Source: Rahnella variigena
GTDB lineage: Bacteria; Pseudomonadota; Gammaproteobacteria; Enterobacterales; Enterobacteriaceae
Assembly: GCF_003610915.1 (NCBI RefSeq)
Contig: NZ_NSDJ01000001.1
Coordinates: forward strand, 3,968,001 to 4,032,000
DNA: 64,000 bases
Reading direction: 5' to 3'
This document shows positions 59,455 to 64,000 of this stretch, piece after piece. The position numbers and the translations under genes were made by a program. Below the pieces are notes generated by a model. It saw nothing but the letters and a program-made list of their open reading frames with translations, was not told the origin of the DNA and did not search any database. Each line of letters begins with the position of its first letter. Within the stretch, counting starts at the first letter, position 1.

Positions 59455-60012
59455 TTATTCGATCGGCTGCAATGCAGGGAAATCTGCAGGCGTCAAAGGG
59501 GCCGTATTGTAAAACGATTGTAACGCTTTAATAAAGCGCGCCGGTCTTTCAGGGATGCCCTGCTCCAGCATACGCAACACTTCTTCACGGACTTTATTCT
59601 GGAAACCCACGCGGTCCGGCTCGCAATCGCCGCTCAGGTTGTCACAACTGACGTTGAAATTAAAACCCGCCGCCGCGCAGAACAGCCATTCGTAAGATTG
59701 TGGTTTGATTTCCACTTTCTCAAATTCACTTTGCGTTTGTGCGTCACGACCGTCCGGGCAATACCAGTAGCCGAAATCCACCAGTTTATGGCGCTCAGCA
59801 CCGGCCACGCACCAGTGAGAAATTTCATGCATGCCGCTGGCGTAATAACCGTGTGCGAACACAATGCGGTTAAACGGTTCTTGTTCATCAGCAGGCAGAT
59901 AGATCGGTTCGTCGTCGCCTTTCACTAAGCGAACGTTGAATTCCTCAAAAAAGCAGGAATCAAAAATGTCGATCAATTGATGATAGTTATGTGTTGCAGT
60001 CGAATCAGACAT
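59455..60012 (-). CDS. epmC: Elongation factor P hydroxylase EpmC
   Basis: Hydroxylates the beta-lysylated lysine of EF-P, the last step in its modification. Metal-ligand-like motif HEISHWCVAG (about residues 62–71), and the family segment FGYWYCPDGRDAQTQ is present. 185 residues (E. coli 182). Lies upstream of yfcL, as in E. coli. Confidence 0.93.
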   Translation of the reverse strand: MSDSTATHNYHQLIDIFDSCFFEEFNVRLVKGDDEPIYLPADEQEPFNRIVFAHGYYASGMHEISHWCVAGAERHKLVDFGYWYCPDGRDAQTQSEFEKVEIKPQSYEWLFCAAAGFNFNVSCDNLSGDCEPDRVGFQNKVREEVLRMLEQGIPERPARFIKALQSFYNTAPLTPADFPALQPIE

Positions 60013-60114
60013 AATTGCAGTGAAACTCGTTAAAGTAAGATCAGGGGCGACAATATACCCCTGTTTAAACGCGTGTTTTCATGACTTCGGGCAAGCATTC
60101 TGCTGCTCCGGACA

Positions 60115-60915
60115 TTATAAATGCAGGCTTAACCACTGATGAATTTCGGCACCATGATTGTCGTAAATCAGCTTGCAGCTCATGACGACGGAAACAGCGA
60201 CCACCATCGGGCGGATCATCTTCTGACCCTTACTGAGTACCATACGTGCGCCCAGTCGTGCGCCGATAAACTGTCCGGCGGCCATGACAAATCCCAGCAC
60301 CCAAATCACTTTGCCGCCCAGTATAAAGAAGATCAGGCCGCCCAGGTTTGAAGTGAAATTCAGGACTTTCGCATGTGCCGTGGCTTTTGCCAGGTTAAAC
60401 CCGCATAACGTCACGAAGGCCAGCGCGTAGAAAGAACCGGCACCGGGACCAAAAAATCCATCATAGAAACCAACACAACCGCCGCCCACCAGCGCATACG
60501 GCAATGCGTTTAGGCGTCTTGCCCGGTCACTTTCACCCAGCCGTGGCGTCAGTAAAAAATATAAACCGATGCAGATGATCAGCAGCGGTAGCACCTGACG
60601 CAACATGTCAGCGCGAAGGTGCTGGATAAGGATCGCACCAATCACCGAACCGACAAAGGTACAGGCAATATTCAGCTTCTGATCGTTAAGATCCACCACA
60701 CCACGCCGCACAAAGTACAGGCTGGCAGAAAAGGATCCGCCTATAGACGATAGCTTATTGGTCGCAATCGCCTGAGCTGGCGGAACCCCCGCCGCGAGCA
60801 GCGCTGGCAGGCTGATCAGCCCGCCACCACCCGCGATGGAATCAATGAAACCGGCAAACAGTGCAACGAAAAATAAAACCACTAAAACCCACGGGGCAAC
60901 AATCAACCAGTCCAT
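60115..60915 (-). CDS. yfcA: TSUP/TauE-SafE family permease YfcA
   Basis: Inner-membrane protein of the sulfite/sulfur-compound exporter family; substrate unproven. Start FAGFIDSIAGGGGLISLPALL and the repeated GFYDGFFGPGAGSFYALAFV are the two family glycine motifs, one in each half. 266 residues with several hydrophobic helices. Between epmC and mepA, 45 bp after mepA's partner strand. Confidence 0.93.
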   Translation of the reverse strand: MDWLIVAPWVLVVLFFVALFAGFIDSIAGGGGLISLPALLAAGVPPAQAIATNKLSSIGGSFSASLYFVRRGVVDLNDQKLNIACTFVGSVIGAILIQHLRADMLRQVLPLLIICIGLYFLLTPRLGESDRARRLNALPYALVGGGCVGFYDGFFGPGAGSFYALAFVTLCGFNLAKATAHAKVLNFTSNLGGLIFFILGGKVIWVLGFVMAAGQFIGARLGARMVLSKGQKMIRPMVVAVSVVMSCKLIYDNHGAEIHQWLSLHL

Positions 60916-60960
60916 TTTTCTGTCAGCTCGCTATGCGTGGCGAAGAGTAAGTGAAACCTG

Positions 60961-61812
60961 TTAAAGAACGTGTTTATCCAGCAGCGCCTGACATGAAGGC
61001 GGCAACGGAGGCGGCTCTTTTTTCACAGAGGTTCCTCTGCCCGGTTTCGGCGGCAGGAACCAGCTTTGCAGCTCAGCGCCACAACCATCACCCGGAGGTG
61101 GCGGTGCCTGATTCTCACACTCAAGATTACCGACCGGACAACGCAGGCGAACGTGCATGTGCGCGCGATGACCAAACCACGGACGCACTTTATGCAGCCA
61201 CTCACGATCCGTTCCGGCATCCAGACATAATTGCTGTTTGATGGCCGGATTGACGAAGATCCGCACGACGTCTTTATCCTGCGCGGCCATTTTGATCAGC
61301 GTTTCAATCCGTGGCTGCCACTGGCTCTTCACAATGGATTTACCGTTAGCACTGACCAGATCGATAGGCTGCGGTTTGAGCAGCATCTGCTCGCTCCAGC
61401 GCTGGCGCGGCAGTTGCAGCCAGATATCCACATCCAGCCCTGACTGATGGCTGGCGTGACCGCTGCTGAAACGACCACCGGCTGGCATCGCCATATCACC
61501 GACCAGCATAGTACCCAGGCCTTTTTGCTGCGCCTGCGTGCCGAGACGGGTAATAAAGGCCAGTAAATCCGGCTGGCCGAAATAACGGCGCTGATCGGTG
61601 CGCATGACCTGATAAGCCGGCGAGTTCAGCGGCAATGGCTGAGCGCCAACCTGACAACCATTGGCATAGCTGCCGATCGCTTCAGGCGTGCCTGCGACAG
61701 GGTGGGTGATTTTCTGCCACGGCGTTGCTGCCATCGCAGGTGCGCAAAGCGCCAGCGCCAGAAGACCGGCGCTGACGGCTTTTATCGCTGCAAATGTGCG
61801 TAAGGTTTTCAT
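60961..61812 (-). CDS. mepA: Penicillin-insensitive murein DD-endopeptidase MepA
   Basis: Periplasmic LAS-type zinc metallopeptidase cutting D-Ala–mDAP cross-links of peptidoglycan. Signal peptide [20 protein letters not shown], cleaved near PAMA. Zinc ligands are in [15 protein letters not shown] and [12 protein letters not shown]. The ORF opens 14 codons earlier; the ATG at 61812 puts the signal peptide at the true N-terminus and gives 283 residues (E. coli 274). It follows aroC by 7 bp. Confidence 0.94.
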   Translation of the reverse strand: MKTLRTFAAIKAVSAGLLALALCAPAMAATPWQKITHPVAGTPEAIGSYANGCQVGAQPLPLNSPAYQVMRTDQRRYFGQPDLLAFITRLGTQAQQKGLGTMLVGDMAMPAGGRFSSGHASHQSGLDVDIWLQLPRQRWSEQMLLKPQPIDLVSANGKSIVKSQWQPRIETLIKMAAQDKDVVRIFVNPAIKQQLCLDAGTDREWLHKVRPWFGHRAHMHVRLRCPVGNLECENQAPPPPGDGCGAELQSWFLPPKPGRGTSVKKEPPPLPPSCQALLDKHVL

Positions 61813-61819
61813 CAATGAA

Positions 61820-62905
61820 TTACCAGCGTGGCACGGAAGAATGAACGTCGCCATTCTGGGCGCGCTGACGCAATAAGTGATCCATCAGCACGATCGCCAT
61901 CATCGCTTCGGCAATTGGCACGGCGCGGATACCCACGCAAGGATCATGACGACCTTTGGTAATCATCTCGACCTGCTCACCTTCACGGTTGATCGTGCGT
62001 CCCGGAACGGTAATGCTGGAGGTAGGTTTCAGCGCAAGATGAGCAACAACCGGCTGACCGCTGCTGATCCCGCCAAGAATGCCGCCTGCGTGGTTGCTTT
62101 CGAAACCGTTCGGTGTGATTTCATCACGGTTTTCACTGCCGCGTTTATTCACCACCGCAAAGCCGTCACCGATTTCCACGCCTTTCACCGCATTGATGCT
62201 CATCAGCGCGTGCGCCAGATCGGCATCCAGACGGTCAAACACCGGCTCGCCAAGACCGACCGGCACGTGATCTGCCACGACGGTGATTTTAGCGCCGATG
62301 GAATCGCCTTCTTTTTTCAGCGCACGCATCAGTTCATCCAGCGCTTCCAGCTTGCTTTCATCCGGACAGAAGAATGGGTTGGTTTCGACCAAATCCCAGT
62401 CTTTCAGTTCACAGGTGATATCGCCCATCTGGGACATATAACCGCGCACTTTAACGCCAAATTTTTCCACCAGATATTTCTTGGCAACCGCGCCAGCAGC
62501 AACACGCATCGCGGTTTCACGGGCAGAAGAACGACCGCCGCCTCGATAATCGCGCACGCCGTATTTTTGTTCGTAGGTGTAATCCGCATGTCCCGGACGG
62601 AACACGTCTTTGATCGCGCTGTAATCCTGAGAACGCTGATCGGTATTCTGGATAATCAGACCGATGCTGGTGCCGGTGGTCACGCCTTCAAAAACGCCGG
62701 AAAGAATTTTTACTTCATCGGCTTCGCGGCGCTGCGTGGTGTAACGCGAGGTGCCCGGACGACGACGGTCGAGATCGTGTTGCAGGTCTGCTTCGGTCAG
62801 CGCAATACCCGGCGGCACGCCGTCAATAATACAGCCCAGTGCCACACCGTGGGATTCGCCAAAAGTAGTGACGCGGAAAAACTGCCCAATACTGTTCCCT
62901 GCCAT
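61820..62905 (-). CDS. aroC: Chorismate synthase
   Basis: Last step of the shikimate pathway, EPSP to chorismate, using reduced FMN. Motifs: [19 protein letters not shown] at the N-terminus, [36 protein letters not shown] and [16 protein letters not shown]. Two adjacent ATGs exist; the second (62905, [10 protein letters not shown]) matches E. coli and gives 361 residues. It lies between prmB and mepA. Confidence 0.97.
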   Translation of the reverse strand: MAGNSIGQFFRVTTFGESHGVALGCIIDGVPPGIALTEADLQHDLDRRRPGTSRYTTQRREADEVKILSGVFEGVTTGTSIGLIIQNTDQRSQDYSAIKDVFRPGHADYTYEQKYGVRDYRGGGRSSARETAMRVAAGAVAKKYLVEKFGVKVRGYMSQMGDITCELKDWDLVETNPFFCPDESKLEALDELMRALKKEGDSIGAKITVVADHVPVGLGEPVFDRLDADLAHALMSINAVKGVEIGDGFAVVNKRGSENRDEITPNGFESNHAGGILGGISSGQPVVAHLALKPTSSITVPGRTINREGEQVEMITKGRHDPCVGIRAVPIAEAMMAIVLMDHLLRQRAQNGDVHSSVPRW

Positions 62906-62996
62906 CACGGCTCCTTAACCATTATGTTGATTGTTTTCTGAATGACCGGTGATGAACCGGCCATTATTTTTTAGTCGATCAATCGCAATTTTTTGA

Positions 62997-63929
62997 TCAG
63001 TCGCGGTACGCTTTGAAATGTTCAGCGCAATCTATCAGCTGCTGCCTGGTCAGCATGAATACGCCGTCGCCACCGTTTTCAAATTCCAGCCAGGTGAACG
63101 GAATATCAGGATACTGGTCCATCAGATGCACCATGCTGTTGCCCACTTCACATACCAGCACGCCGTTATCGGTCAGGTAATCCGGCGCACAGGACAGAAT
63201 GCGGCGGGTGAGTTTCAGGCCATCGCTGCCGGAAGCCAGACCCAGTACAGGCTCGTGGCGATATTCCTGCGGCAGGTCAGACATATCTTCTTCATCCACA
63301 TACGGCGGATTGGTCACAATCAGGTCGTACTGCAACGCAGGCAATTCGCGGAACAGGTCAGAGCGAATTGGGGTCACCCAGTTCTCGATGCCGTGCGTGT
63401 CGATATTGCGCTCGGCCACTGCCAGCGCGTCGGCAGAAATATCTACCGCATCCACTTCGGTTTCCGGGAACGCGTAAGCGCAGGCGATAGCGATACAGCC
63501 GCTGCCGGTACACATATCGAGAATGTGCTGCGGTTTATCCTGCAGGATCCCGGCGAAGCGGTTGTTGATAAGTTCACCAATCGGAGAACGCGGCACCAGC
63601 ACGCGTTCATCGACATAAAACTCCATGTCGCAGAACCAGGCTTTATTGGTCAGATAAGCGACCGGTACGCGTTCGTTAACACGGCGGATCACGCGCTCAA
63701 CGATGCGGTGGCGCTCGCTGGAAGTCAGACGCGCGGTGTGCATATCTTCAGGAATGTCGAGCGGCAAAAACACGCTTGGCAAAACCAGCTGCACTGCTTC
63801 GTCCCACGGGTTATCGGTGCCGTGACCGTAATAGACATTGGCCGCGTTCAGGCGGCTGACGGTCCAGCGCAGCATATCCTGAATGGTATGCAGTTCACTG
63901 ACAGCTTCGTCGACGAAAATTTTGTCCAA
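62997..63929 (-). CDS. prmB: Ribosomal protein uL3 N5-glutamine methyltransferase PrmB
   Basis: Methylates a glutamine of ribosomal protein L3 (Gln150 in E. coli). The SAM motif [20 protein letters not shown] (about residues 133–153) and the glutamine-methylase signature [12 protein letters not shown] are both clear. 310 residues as in E. coli. The 71 bases after its start contain no gene. Confidence 0.95.
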   Translation of the reverse strand: MDKIFVDEAVSELHTIQDMLRWTVSRLNAANVYYGHGTDNPWDEAVQLVLPSVFLPLDIPEDMHTARLTSSERHRIVERVIRRVNERVPVAYLTNKAWFCDMEFYVDERVLVPRSPIGELINNRFAGILQDKPQHILDMCTGSGCIAIACAYAFPETEVDAVDISADALAVAERNIDTHGIENWVTPIRSDLFRELPALQYDLIVTNPPYVDEEDMSDLPQEYRHEPVLGLASGSDGLKLTRRILSCAPDYLTDNGVLVCEVGNSMVHLMDQYPDIPFTWLEFENGGDGVFMLTRQQLIDCAEHFKAYRD

Positions 63930-64000
63930 TTTTATTCTCCAGGCAGTGCACGGGTTTTTAACAGACGTTTAACCCATTATTTGCCGCATAGTTTGCCACG

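Noticed and set aside
63930-64000. Start of a divergent smrB gene expected beside prmB
   Set aside because: The last 71 bases contain no ribosome site or start codon that could be assigned; the gene, if present, starts beyond the window.

Overview
The window is a contiguous stretch of an Enterobacterales chromosome. Gene content, order and protein similarity follow the Escherichia coli/Salmonella nuo–ackA–pta–his transport–purF–accD–fabB–aroC segment, but several local differences suggest Yersiniaceae of the Rahnella/Serratia kind. These are a Salmonella-like PTS/transketolase operon after pta, a single lysine/histidine-type binding protein, extra loci around flk, and dispersed palindromic intergenic repeats. 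The genus is an inference from recall, not a search result. No rRNA, tRNA, CRISPR array, prophage or insertion sequence was seen.

Layout. 1–8.6 kb (minus strand): the front of the respiratory complex I operon, nuoA-B-CD-E-F-G and most of nuoH. 9.4–17 kb: the regulator lrhA, then alaA, yfbR, yfbS, yfbT (hxpA), yfbU and yfbV. 17.5–21 kb: ackA-pta. 21.1–26.7 kb: an operon of a split transketolase and an ascorbate-type PTS (IIA, IIB, IIC) with a divergent LacI-family regulator; the control region has a perfect CRP core and three related operators. 26.7–29.3 kb: yfcD, yfcG, yfcH. 29.3–30 kb: a non-coding stretch with an inverted pair of structured repeats. 30–33 kb: an orphan dipeptide-binding protein divergent from pepT. 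33–36.1 kb: argT/hisJ-hisQMP. 36.4–46.8 kb: ubiX, purF, cvpA, dedD, folC, accD, dedA, truA, usg, pdxB, all on the minus strand. 46.9–55.4 kb: a variable stretch (AraC regulator/EamA exporter, flk, rhodanese/MocR pair, ybiR, and a Met/His-rich PepSY + DUF2946 pair). 55.6–63.9 kb: fabB, mnmC, yfcL, epmC, yfcA, mepA, aroC, prmB.

How the genes work together. Most of the window is conserved core metabolism: NADH oxidation, acetate overflow, purine, fatty-acid, folate, pyridoxal and chorismate synthesis, and tRNA/ribosome/EF-P modification. Recognisable control sites fit this: a PurR box before cvpA-purF, adjacent FabR and FadR sites before fabB, and an ArcA-like box before nuoA. The accessory parts are peptide use (DppA-like + PepT), a probable sugar-import pathway (PTS + transketolase), and a probable metal-handling pair.

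The two most interesting items are the inverted pair of repeats at about 29.42–29.96 kb, whose hairpins keep their architecture while the stem sequences change on both arms, and the PTS/transketolase operon, which has no other catabolic enzyme and so implies that the PTS product itself is a transketolase substrate.
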